Source of the DNA: Lysobacterales bacterium
GTDB taxonomy: Bacteria; Pseudomonadota; Gammaproteobacteria; Xanthomonadales; Rhodanobacteraceae
Direction: 5' to 3'
Length of the DNA stretch: 60,157 nucleotides
NCBI GenBank assembly: GCA_017305135.1
Contig: JAFKNA010000022.1
Location: forward strand, 1-60,157
The translations under genes were made by a program, and so were the position numbers. Below, piece after piece: positions 44,582 to 54,075 of the stretch (within the stretch, counting starts at the first letter, position 1; the number at the start of each line of letters is the position of its first letter). The notes below the pieces were generated by a model. The model searched no databases and was not told where the DNA came from. It saw only the letters and a list, made by a program, of their open reading frames with translations.

Positions 44582-45395
44582 GGGAAAACACCAGTGTTTC
44601 AAGGCAAAGGGGCGCACTGTAGCAGCAGCGCCGGCGACCCAACCAGCCGCGCCCGGCGCACAAAAGAAACCCGGCAAGCGCGGGCTCGCCGGGTGCAGGT
44701 CCGGCAATGCCGGAGGAGGAAAGCGGATTCTGGCGCGAAGCGGGCGTGCAGCCCGCCGCGTAGAGGAACTATAGCCGGGAGGGAAGGTTAAGGCAATGCA
44801 TGAAGTTTCTGATCGTAAGTCGCTGTAAAAACGACATGATGGATTACCGACTACCGCCAGCGACACGATGGATTACCGGCCGGCGGCAGGGTGGCGGTGT
44901 CGCGGACGCGCTGTGCGAATCACGCGACGCCATATCCTCCAAAGCGGCATCCATCCAACAACGTCACATCAGGGCCGAGCTGGGGCTCGGCCGTTCCAAG
45001 GGAGACTCGCACCTGCCCGGGCTGGGAATGGCGGAGCCCCAGCTCCGCCGCTGCTGCTCCGTGAAGCTACTCTCCCACCGTCGCCACCATGACCGGACCA
45101 CCACGGCGTTCGATCGGCCAACAGGCACCGCCTCTGCTGGCCGTACTCCGGCGTTCGCGGCTCTGCCGTCCCGCTTGCGCGGAAACGGCGACGTACTCCA
45201 GCCCCTCGCGAGTGTCTTCGGCGCACGCCGGGCGAACCGCACCGACGGATGCTGTGGCGAAACGCCCGCTGCCGGTTGCGCGGTGATGCGGCCCTGCGCA
45301 GCCCGGCACAGACAGGCATACTGCGCCCGCCCGATCGGCGTTGCGCCGCGCGTGGACCCGCTTCCCCTTCTGCACCGGATCGCTGCAGCCCAGCC
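44582..45395. other. 814-base gene-poor region with hairpins and short repeats
   Basis: No convincing CDS: candidate frames are arginine/proline-rich with no ribosome site or motif. It holds an 18-base direct repeat with one mismatch (44832-44849 and 44861-44878, core GATGGATTACCG), and two oppositely oriented hairpins, 44973-44992 (GGCCGAGCTGGGGCTCGGCC) and 45030-45049 (GGCGGAGCCCCAGCTCCGCC). A promoter for the AI-2E-type gene is likely near 45310-45330 but is not clear. Confidence 0.6.
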
Positions 45396-46421
45396 ATGAT
45401 CTCCCTGTTCGCCTCCGGTTCGCGCCTCGTCGCCATCTCGATGCTGCTGGCCGGCGCCGCCCTGCTGCTCATCCTCAAGCTGCACCTCCTGCCGGCGCTG
45501 CTGGCCGGCCTGCTCGTCTACGTCCTGATCGACGTGATGGCGCCGCCGCTGCAGCGCCACCTCCCCGGCACCCACGCCCACGTGCTGGTGGTGGCCCTGC
45601 TGGGCCTGGTGGTGGTCGGCATGCTCACCCTGGGCGTGGTCGGCGCGATCAGCTTTCTCGACAGCGAGATCGGCAACCCGAGCCTGGTGTTCACCAAGCT
45701 GATGCCGGTGGTGGAACGCGCCCGCGGGCAGTTGCCGCAGGTCGTCGTCGATTACCTGCCGAGCAGCATCGATGATCTCCGCACGGAGGCGCTGGAATGG
45801 CTGCGCGAGCATGCCGCGCAACTGCAACTGGCCGGCAAGACGGCGGCGCGCGTGGTGGTGCACCTGCTGATCGGCATGGTGCTCGGCGCCATGGTGGCGC
45901 TCGCCAGCGCCAGCGCGAGCCTGCGCGAGGACCCCTCGGCGCCGCTCGCCGCCGCGCTCTCCGGGCGCTCGGCGAACCTCGCCCGCGCGTTCCGCGACAT
46001 CGTGTTCGCGCAGGTCAAGATCTCGGCCCTCAACACCGTCTTCACCGCGATCTTCCTGCTGGTGCTGCTGCCCCTGTTCGGCATCGAGATGCCGCTCGCG
46101 AAATCGCTGGTCGCGGCGACCTTCATCGCCGGCCTCCTGCCGGTGATCGGCAACCTCATCTCCAATACGCTGATCTTCGTGGTGGGCCTGTCGGTGTCGC
46201 TGTGGGTGGGCGTCGCCGCACTGAGCTTCCTGATCGTCATCCACAAGCTGGAGTACTTCCTCAATGCGCGCATCGTTGGCGGCCAGATCCGCGCCCGCGC
46301 CTGGGAGCTCCTCATCGCCATGCTGTTCATGGAAGCCGCGTTTGGCTCCGCCGGCGTGATCGCCGCGCCGATCTACTACGCCTACCTGAAGCGCGAGCTC
46401 ACGGCGGCGGGGTTGCTTTGA
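45396..46421 (+). CDS. AI-2E-family (PerM/YdgG-type) transporter
   Basis: 341 residues, polytopic. Paired N-terminal helices, a long periplasmic/cytosolic helical stretch (about 90-200), and the C-terminal helices 'TFIAGLLPVIGNLISNTLIFVVGLSVSLW' with 'HKLEYFLNARIVGGQIRARAWELLIAMLFMEAAFG' are diagnostic of this family ('P.iG..i......G......P.i.g..'). Members export AI-2 or act as sodium/proton-coupled exporters. ATG 45396 gives a normal length. Convergent with the YbdG-type channel. Confidence 0.87.
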   Translation: MISLFASGSRLVAISMLLAGAALLLILKLHLLPALLAGLLVYVLIDVMAPPLQRHLPGTHAHVLVVALLGLVVVGMLTLGVVGAISFLDSEIGNPSLVFTKLMPVVERARGQLPQVVVDYLPSSIDDLRTEALEWLREHAAQLQLAGKTAARVVVHLLIGMVLGAMVALASASASLREDPSAPLAAALSGRSANLARAFRDIVFAQVKISALNTVFTAIFLLVLLPLFGIEMPLAKSLVAATFIAGLLPVIGNLISNTLIFVVGLSVSLWVGVAALSFLIVIHKLEYFLNARIVGGQIRARAWELLIAMLFMEAAFGSAGVIAAPIYYAYLKRELTAAGLL

Positions 46422-46440
46422 GGCGGATCGCGCCGCTCGG

Positions 46441-47688
46441 TCAGGCCGACCCCGAAACGACCACTTCGCGCTGGCCGAGCGCCGCCCGCACGTCGGCGCC
46501 GCTCGGCTGCTGGAAGAGGCGCAGCCCGAACTCGGGCAGGATGGCGATGAGGTGGTCGAAGATGTCGGCCTGCACGTTCTCGTGCGGGACGAAGTCCGTC
46601 GCCGCGGTGTAGGCGTAGATCTGCAGCGGGATGCCGGTGGGGCCGGGATCGAGCTGGCGCACGGTGCACAGCATGTCGTGGTTGAGATGCGGGTGCGCGT
46701 GGATGTAGCCCTGCATGTAGGCACGGAAGGTGCCGAGGTTGCTGAGCCGGCGCTGGTTGATGGGAAGCTTCCCGGCATCACCGAGCGCTGCGTTCCATTC
46801 GCCGAGTTCCGCCTGCTTGCGTTCGAAGTAGCCGTCGAGGAGGTGGAAGCGCGCGAGCTCCGCCACCTCGGCGTCTTCCAGGAAGCGCACGCTGGTGATG
46901 TCGATGTGGATGGCGCGGCGGATGCGTCGGCCACCGCTTTCGTACATGCCGCGCCAGTTGCGGTAGGACTGCGAGATCAGGTGCCAGGTGGGCACGGTGC
47001 TGACGGTCTTGTCCCAGTTCTGCACCTTGACGGTGTGCAGGGCGACGTCGATGACGAAGCCGTCGACATTGTCGCCCGGCACCTCGATCCAGTCGCCGAC
47101 GCGCAGCATGTCGTTGCTGCGCAGCTGGATGCTGGCGACCACCGACAGGATGGTGTCCTTGAAGATCAGCAGCAGCACCGCGGAGACGGCGCCGAGCCCG
47201 GCCAGCAGGGTCATCGGCGAGCGGTCGATCAGGATGCCGACGATGACGATGCCGCCAACCGCGAAGACGAGGATCTTGAGGAGCTGCACGTAGCCCTTGA
47301 CCGAGCGGTTGCGCACGTCGCGGCTGGCGCTGAAGGCCTGCTCCAGCGCCGTCAGCGCGGCATTCACCGCCAGTACCGTGAATAGAACCACCAGCGCGAG
47401 GCTGGCGTTGGCCACCGCCCGCTGCAGCCACGCCGGTACGCCGGCGATCAGCGGAAACCCATACGCCACCACCAGCGGTGGCACTACCTGGGCGAGGCGC
47501 CGGAAGACGCCGTGCGCGACCAGCGCGTCATCCCAGCGCCACGGCGTGCGCCGGCTGATCGCGGCCATGCTCCGCGCCAGCACGCGCCCGGCAACGAGCG
47601 CGCCGAGCCAGGCGAGGAGCAGCAGCAGGGCGGTTTGGAGCGCGGCGCGGATCCACGCGTCCTGGAACAGGGTGTCGAGCGTCGGCAT
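46441..47688 (-). CDS. YbdG-type mechanosensitive channel (MscS family)
   Basis: 415 residues, identical in length to E. coli YbdG. Five membrane helices, then the MscS pore and beta domain: 'SPMTLLAGLGAVSAVLLLIFKDTILSVVASIQLRSNDMLRVGDWIEV' and 'VDGFVIDVALHTVKVQNWDKTVSTVPTWHLISQSYRNWRGM'. YbdG responds to mild hypo-osmotic shock. 'LGTFRAYMQGYIHAHPHLN' and 'GIPLQIYAYTAATDF' are family features. Promoter region not obvious. Confidence 0.9.
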   Translation of the reverse strand: MPTLDTLFQDAWIRAALQTALLLLLAWLGALVAGRVLARSMAAISRRTPWRWDDALVAHGVFRRLAQVVPPLVVAYGFPLIAGVPAWLQRAVANASLALVVLFTVLAVNAALTALEQAFSASRDVRNRSVKGYVQLLKILVFAVGGIVIVGILIDRSPMTLLAGLGAVSAVLLLIFKDTILSVVASIQLRSNDMLRVGDWIEVPGDNVDGFVIDVALHTVKVQNWDKTVSTVPTWHLISQSYRNWRGMYESGGRRIRRAIHIDITSVRFLEDAEVAELARFHLLDGYFERKQAELGEWNAALGDAGKLPINQRRLSNLGTFRAYMQGYIHAHPHLNHDMLCTVRQLDPGPTGIPLQIYAYTAATDFVPHENVQADIFDHLIAILPEFGLRLFQQPSGADVRAALGQREVVVSGSA

Positions 47689-47847
47689 CGGCTGGGTCGG
47701 CCTCCTTTGCGGGCGGGCCTTTCACCATAGCAAGACCGATGTCCCGACGTGGCGCGTGCTGCCTGGCCATGACCCCGGTCAAGGCCGCGTCTGCCACGCT
47801 CCTGCATGCTGGCCGCCCGGACCGATCCGGCCCACCAAAAGGATTCC

Positions 47848-48090
47848 ATGATGCAGTTCCAGCTTGGCGCCAACGCGCCCGACTCCAGCACGATCATCCA
47901 TCGCCTGCGGGCGCTCGATCCCGGTGCGGAGATCACCATCGATGCCCACGGCGGCGTGGTCGAGATGATTTCCTCGGCCAGCGCCCAGCAGATCGTCCAT
48001 GCGCTCGACCAGCTCGGCTGCGAGGCGAAGGTGCTGGACGACCTCGTCCACGTCAGTGGCGGCAGCACCTGCTGCGGCGGCTGCGCTTGA
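47848..48090 (+). CDS. Small protein with C-terminal CCGGC cysteine motif
   Basis: 80 residues from ATG 47848 (or 47851). 'IIHRLRALDPGAEITIDAHGGVVEMISSASAQQIVHALDQLGCEAKVL' has the beta-alpha-beta spacing of a heavy-metal-associated/ferredoxin-like fold but lacks the CxxC. The chain ends GGSTCCGGCA, three clustered cysteines that could bind a metal or an Fe-S cluster. I do not recognise the family. Divergent from the YbdG-type gene. Confidence 0.6.
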   Translation: MMQFQLGANAPDSSTIIHRLRALDPGAEITIDAHGGVVEMISSASAQQIVHALDQLGCEAKVLDDLVHVSGGSTCCGGCA

Positions 48091-48329
48091 GGCAGCGGGG
48101 AACGGCCGGCCGCGATGGCAGCAACGGCGCGGCGCGGTTCTGCAATCCGAACTCCACCTGAGGCGGGGGCTCCGGCAACGTCGCCGGAGCAGCCGCGGCA
48201 ACGCCTGCCGCCCTGGTAAAAACATAAAAGCCCGCCACATGCTCTTCTCCGCATTCATCTTCCAGCCATCGCTGTTGCCGAGACTGTGGCGGTCCGCCGC
48301 ACCCGCGGCTCGTTGAGAAGGAGTCGGAA

Positions 48330-48848
48330 ATGAAGAACCCGCTCGTTGCCCTGCTTGCCGCCAGCATTGCCTTCAGCCTCGCCGCCTGCAACCAGCAGAA
48401 GAGCCCGGAAGAGGCGCAATCGGATGTCGCGCGCGCCCAGCAGAAGAGCGATGCCGACCTCCAGAAGGCGCAGAACAAGGCGGTCGAGCGCACCACCGAG
48501 GCGCGCCAGGATCTGCGCGCGACACAGGCCGAGGCGAATGCGGACGTCCAGCGCGCGCGGGCCGACGGCGATGTCGACGACGTCCAGGACGCCAGTCGCG
48601 ATGCGGCCGACGAGGTAGCCGACCAGCACGCCGACACGGTCGAGACCACGGCCAAGGCGCGTTACGACCTGGCCGTTGCCAATGCCGAAGCCGAGCAGCG
48701 CGTCGCCAAAGCGAAGTGCGAGGCCCTGCCGTCCGACCAGCAGAAGGCGTGCAAGGACGAGGCGGACGCCCGCTACGACGCCGCCGAAGCGCGCGCCAAG
48801 CAGGACCGCGAGGCCGCCAAGGACGCGGTCGACCACGACGGCCACTGA
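48330..48848 (+). CDS. Alanine-rich coiled-coil lipoprotein
   Basis: 172 residues; lipobox SLAAC at about residue 20; GAGAAGGAG ahead of the ATG. The mature protein is almost wholly helical, alanine/glutamate/aspartate-rich, with heptad-like repeats ('DVARAQQKSDADLQKAQNKAVERTTEARQDLRATQAEANADV'). Two cysteines (in KCEAL and KACKD) may pair. It resembles Lpp/YqfT-type periplasmic stalk lipoproteins in form only. Confidence 0.72.
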   Translation: MKNPLVALLAASIAFSLAACNQQKSPEEAQSDVARAQQKSDADLQKAQNKAVERTTEARQDLRATQAEANADVQRARADGDVDDVQDASRDAADEVADQHADTVETTAKARYDLAVANAEAEQRVAKAKCEALPSDQQKACKDEADARYDAAEARAKQDREAAKDAVDHDGH

Positions 48849-49005
48849 GAACGGATCCGCACCGTCGCGGCCACGCGCAGGGCGATGTGGCCGCGACTTG
48901 GGGCTGCGGCGGGCGGGATAGCGTGCTCGCAGGCCCTACAAAGCGCCGGCCTCATGCCAGCCGGCAGGCCGCTGAAGCACCGAACAAAATCCGGCGTGCA
49001 GCCCT

Positions 49006-49068
49006 GTAGGAGCGACCTTGGTCGCGACACGAATGTTGCGGACGCGCGGATCGCCTGCACGCAGGCTC
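49006..49068. repeat. GTAG-type REP pair
   Basis: 49006-49028 (GTAGGAGCGACCTTGGTCGC core) and a degenerate partner at 49049-49068 (core GCCTGCACGCAGGC), in the gap between convergent lipoprotein and rep genes. 48849-49005 shows no other feature. Confidence 0.7.
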
Positions 49069-49110
49069 GCGCACCAAGCGGAAGCCGTGGCGTCGCGATC
49101 CCGCGCTGCC

Positions 49111-51087
<1,977 letters not shown>

Positions 51088-51230
51088 GGGGAACGCTGGG
51101 GACCGGAGGGCTCTCGCCACCCGCATGGCGGCAAGGCGGCCACCATTGTGCCTCGCCGCTTCCGGCACTCACAGCTTGACAGGGAGAACCCGACGCTCCT
51201 GCGGCCGACCCATGCAGGTCCTTGCAGCTT

Positions 51231-51513
51231 TCACGAACCTTGCCAGTCGCGCCGGCCATGCCACAACCGGAGAATCTCCAGAAGCTCCCCGCCAACTCGT
51301 ACACGACGAGATATGGCGTGCGCGAAACGACCCAGAGCCGGGCGCCGGACACCCGCCCTGCAGTCCCGGCGTGCGGGTGTTCGAGGAGCCTCGGCACCGC
51401 GGCATGGATACGTTGGGCCACCATGCGGGCGGCTGCCGGGTTTTCGTGGGCAATCCAGGCCTGCACCTTGTCGAAATCGACGAGCGCCTGACCGTCCATC
51501 TAGCCCGCAACAT
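51231..51513 (-). pseudogene. ParE/RelE-superfamily toxin gene with two frameshifts
   Basis: A full-length ParE-like chain appears only by joining three frames: MLRARWT (start 51513, overlapping the antitoxin end), then 'QALVDFDKVQAWIAHENPAAARM' to 'LWVVSRTPYLVVYEL', then 'GELLEILRLWHGRRDWQGS' with TGA at 51231-51233. The joined product would be about 94 residues, the normal ParE length. Each junction needs one missing base, the second in a G-run near 51290. Real decay or assembly error cannot be told apart here. Alternatively an ATG at 51499, directly after the antitoxin stop, gives a shorter protein with a wrong C-terminus. Confidence 0.7.
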
Positions 51514-51700
51514 CCACCGCCCATTTGTGGAAAGCCCGCCGCACCTCCTCGTCACTGGCGAACTCGCCCCGCTCAGCTGCGGAGATACCTTCTTCCACAG
51601 CCTTGCGGAAGCGCGCCTGCTCGATCAACTCGGTCCAGGTGGCGCCTTCGGGCAACGCATCGACAAGCCTGTGGGCTTCCTGTTTGAACATGGCGGACAT
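51500..51700 (-). CDS. Antitoxin partner of the ParE-like locus
   Basis: 66 residues: 'MFKQEAHRLVDALPEGATWTELIEQARFRKAVEEGISAAERGEFASDEEVRRAFHKW'. The 'LVDALPE.ATWxxL' stretch with 'AVEEGxxxxERGE' is common in short antitoxins found just upstream of ParE genes. The stop abuts or overlaps the toxin start. ATG 51700 or 51691; no good Shine-Dalgarno. It still encodes an intact protein although its toxin looks broken. Divergent from phoB across the Pho box. Confidence 0.68.
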   Translation of the reverse strand: MSAMFKQEAHRLVDALPEGATWTELIEQARFRKAVEEGISAAERGEFASDEEVRRAFHKWAVDVAG

Positions 51701-51737
51701 GCCGCCAATGCTACGCGGCTGCCATCGCCCTTGCATT

Positions 51738-51774
51738 CTGTCACCGGACTGTCACATCCCCGCGCTGTAATAAT
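51738..51774 (+). promoter_or_regulatory. Pho box and -10 of phoB
   Basis: CTGTCAC-CGGA-CTGTCAC (51738-51755) is two exact 7-base repeats with a 4-base spacer, the PhoB-binding arrangement. TAATAAT at 51768-51774 is a good -10, with the Pho box replacing the -35. It implies autoactivation of phoBR. Confidence 0.82.
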
Positions 51775-51801
51775 CGCCTTCCCGGATTCCGGTGTCCGCG
51801 C

Positions 51802-52491
51802 ATGCAAAAACGCATCCTGGTGGTCGAGGACGAGGATTCGATCCGCGACATGGTGGCCTTCGCGCTCCGCAAGGCCGGCATGGAGGCCGTGCACGCCGCC
51901 GACGCGCGCGCCGCGCTGGGCGCGATCGCCGACGCGCCGCCGGATCTGATCCTTCTGGACTGGATGCTGCCCGGCATGAGCGGGCTGGAGCTCGCGCGGC
52001 GGCTGCGCCGCGAGGCCGCCACCGCCGAGGTGCCGATCATCATGCTGACCGCGCGCGGTGAGGAGATGGATCGCGTCAGCGGACTCGAAGCCGGCGTCGA
52101 CGATTACGTGGTCAAGCCGTTCTCCACGCGCGAATTGATCGCGCGTATCCGTGCCGTGCTGCGGCGTGCCCAGGGCGACGACGGCAGCGGCGTGCTGGAG
52201 CTCGGCGGCCTGCGCATCGATGGGCCCGCCCACCGCGTGTACGCCAACGGCGAGGAGGTCTCGATCAGCCCGACCGAATACCGCCTGCTGCATTTCTTCA
52301 TGACCCGCCCGGAGCGCGTCTACTCGCGCACGCAGCTGCTCGATCAGGTGTGGGGCGGCAGCGTCTACGTCGAGGAGCGCACCGTCGACGTGCACATCCG
52401 CCGCCTGCGCAAGGCACTGGAGCCCTTCAAGCTGGATGGCCTGGTGCAGACGGTGCGCGGCGCTGGCTACCGGCTGTCGGTCGCGCCATGA
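51802..52491 (+). CDS. phoB: Phosphate regulon response regulator PhoB
   Basis: 229 residues, the same length as E. coli PhoB. Receiver domain with phosphoacceptor D53 ('LILLDWMLPG'), acidic pocket E9/D10/E11 region ('VVEDED'), switch Thr in 'IMLTARGEE', Lys in 'VVKPF'. OmpR-type winged helix: 'YRLLHFFMTRPERVYSRTQLLDQVWG' and 'VEERTVDVHIRRLRKALE'. Overlaps phoR (ATGA). Controlled by the Pho box upstream. Confidence 0.95.
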   Translation: MQKRILVVEDEDSIRDMVAFALRKAGMEAVHAADARAALGAIADAPPDLILLDWMLPGMSGLELARRLRREAATAEVPIIMLTARGEEMDRVSGLEAGVDDYVVKPFSTRELIARIRAVLRRAQGDDGSGVLELGGLRIDGPAHRVYANGEEVSISPTEYRLLHFFMTRPERVYSRTQLLDQVWGGSVYVEERTVDVHIRRLRKALEPFKLDGLVQTVRGAGYRLSVAP

Positions 52492-53537
52492 ACCCGGATC
52501 GTGCGCGCAGCCGGCGCCTGCTGGCCCAGCTCGCCGACGTGCGCCAGGCGGCCGGCGCGCTGCCGGATGCGCTGGTGCTGCTGGATGCGCAGGGCCGGAT
52601 CGCCTGGGTCAACCGCCCGGCGCGCCGCCTGCTCGGCCTCGCCTGGCCGCGCGATCGGGGCGCGCTGCTGGCGGCGCACCTGGCCGGCAGCGAACTCGGC
52701 GAATGGCTCGCCGCGAACCCGCGCGAGGCGGCCACCGACATCGCCTCGCCGGCCCGCGCCGGCGTGCGCCTGCACGCAAGCCTGGTGCCCTTCGGCGACC
52801 GGCAGAAAATCCTGCTCGCCCGCGACATCAGCCGCCTGACCCGGTTGGAACAGGTCCGCCGCGACTTCGTCGCCAACGTCTCGCACGAACTGCGCACGCC
52901 GCTGACGGTGATCCACGGCTATCTGGAACTCCTCGACCCCGACGACGTGCCGGCGCTGGCTCCCGTGTTGAAGGAATTGCGCGCCCAGTCGCGCCGCATG
53001 GGCCAGATCGTCGAGGACCTCCTCACCCTGTCGCGGTTGGAAATGCAGCAGCGCGCCACCGGCGAGCGCGTCGACATGGCGGCCCTGATGGCGACCCTGC
53101 GCCGCGAAGCCGAAGCGCTCAGCAAGGGCCGCCACGAGATCGTGCTCGACGACAGCGCCGGGCTCGACATCTCCGGCTCCGCCCACGACCTGCACAGCGC
53201 GTTTTCCAATCTCGTCAGCAATGCCGTGCGCTACACGCCGCCGGGTGGCCGCATCACCATCGCCTGGCGGCGCACGCCGAGCGGCGCCGAATATTCGGTC
53301 GCCGATACCGGCCAAGGCATCCCGGCCGAGCACCTGTCCCGCCTCACCGAGCGCTTCTACCGCGTCTCCTCCAGCCGCTCGCGCGCCAGCGGCGGCACCG
53401 GCCTCGGGCTTTCCATCGTCAAGCACGCGCTCAACCTGCACAAGGCGGAACTCAGGATCGAGAGCGCGCCCGGCAAGGGCTCGACGTTCACGGCGGTGTT
53501 CGGCAAGGGGCGGCTGGTGGGGCGCGGGAACCCGTAG
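52488..53537 (+). CDS. phoR: Sensor kinase PhoR lacking membrane segments
   Basis: 349 residues against 431 in E. coli. Starts MNPDRARSRRLLAQLADVRQ and reaches a PAS domain (25-110: 'ALPDALVLLDAQGRIAWVNRPARRLLGL') without hydrophobic helices. Kinase core: H133 in 'FVANVSHELRTPLTVIHGYLELL', N box 'FSNLVSNAVRYTPPGG', 'VADTGQGI', 'RFYR', 'GGTGLGLSIVKHAL'. It should phosphorylate PhoB. The start overlaps the phoB stop, and no upstream in-frame start could add membrane helices within phoB's end. The membrane link to Pst/PhoU must differ from E. coli. Confidence 0.92.
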   Translation: MNPDRARSRRLLAQLADVRQAAGALPDALVLLDAQGRIAWVNRPARRLLGLAWPRDRGALLAAHLAGSELGEWLAANPREAATDIASPARAGVRLHASLVPFGDRQKILLARDISRLTRLEQVRRDFVANVSHELRTPLTVIHGYLELLDPDDVPALAPVLKELRAQSRRMGQIVEDLLTLSRLEMQQRATGERVDMAALMATLRREAEALSKGRHEIVLDDSAGLDISGSAHDLHSAFSNLVSNAVRYTPPGGRITIAWRRTPSGAEYSVADTGQGIPAEHLSRLTERFYRVSSSRSRASGGTGLGLSIVKHALNLHKAELRIESAPGKGSTFTAVFGKGRLVGRGNP

Positions 53538-53650
53538 CAGGGCTGCATTCCCGATCGGGCCTGGCGTGCGGCCGAGCGGACATCATGGCGGTCCAGCCTG
53601 GCGGAAGCACGGGTGATCGCTGGCGCTCCACGAGTGGCTCGGAGAGGCGC

Positions 53651-53866
53651 ATGCAACGAGAATTCGACGTCATCATCGAACGCGATTCCGAGAGCCGGCA
53701 TGTCGCCACGGTCCCAGCGCTTCGAGGCTGCCACACGCAGGCGGACTCCCTGGACGACCTCATGGAGCGGGTGCGGGAAGCGGTGGAACTGTGCCTTGAG
53801 GTCGAAGGTGGCGAGTCCGAGCCCCTCGACTTCGTTGGCGTCCAGCGCATCACCATTGCGGCATGA
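53651..53866 (+). CDS. hicB: HicB-family antitoxin
   Basis: 71 residues: 'FDVIIERDSESRHVATVPALRGCHTQADSLDDLMERVREAVELCLE' is the RNase H-like HicB fold (V-x-x-L-x-G-C-x-T-x-G/A-D-S-x-x-E). It neutralises HicA. There is no C-terminal DNA-binding extension. ATGA overlap with hicA; gene order antitoxin-first is the less common one. Located between phoR and phoU. Confidence 0.85.
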   Translation: MQREFDVIIERDSESRHVATVPALRGCHTQADSLDDLMERVREAVELCLEVEGGESEPLDFVGVQRITIAA

Positions 53867-54075
53867 ATCCCCGCCTGCCGCGCGGGAGCGGTGCGCAGAT
53901 CATCGACGCGATTCGAGGTCGCCCGCGTGAAGGCAGCCATCACTTCATACGCCACGGGGACGGGCGCTCCACCGTGGTTCCCGTCCATGCGGGCGAAACC
54001 ATGGGGCCGGGGCTGCTGAGCAAGATCCTGCAGGACGTGGAACTGTCGCGCGAGGAATTCACCGCCCTGCTTTGA
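53863..54075 (+). CDS. hicA: HicA-family mRNA interferase with compensated internal frameshift
   Basis: 70 residues. The catalytic region 'GSHHFIRHGDGRSTVVPVHAGETMGPGLLSKILQDVELSREEF' is textbook HicA, with the active histidine in GSHH. N-terminal 'LPRGSGAQIIDA' also fits. Between them, residues 17-23 read IRGRPRE, but the +1 frame of the same DNA (53912-53932) reads FEVARVK, exactly the HicA consensus before GSHH. Compared with the family about five residues (LEKAG-like) are also missing. So two indels, together in frame, have replaced this segment. Activity is doubtful. Overlaps convergent phoU by 17 bases. Confidence 0.82.
   Translation: MNPRLPRGSGAQIIDAIRGRPREGSHHFIRHGDGRSTVVPVHAGETMGPGLLSKILQDVELSREEFTALL

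Noticed and set aside
44800-45399. 199-residue plus-strand frame in the gene-poor region
   Set aside because: No ribosome site, low-complexity composition and it crosses two repeat hairpins; treated as non-coding.
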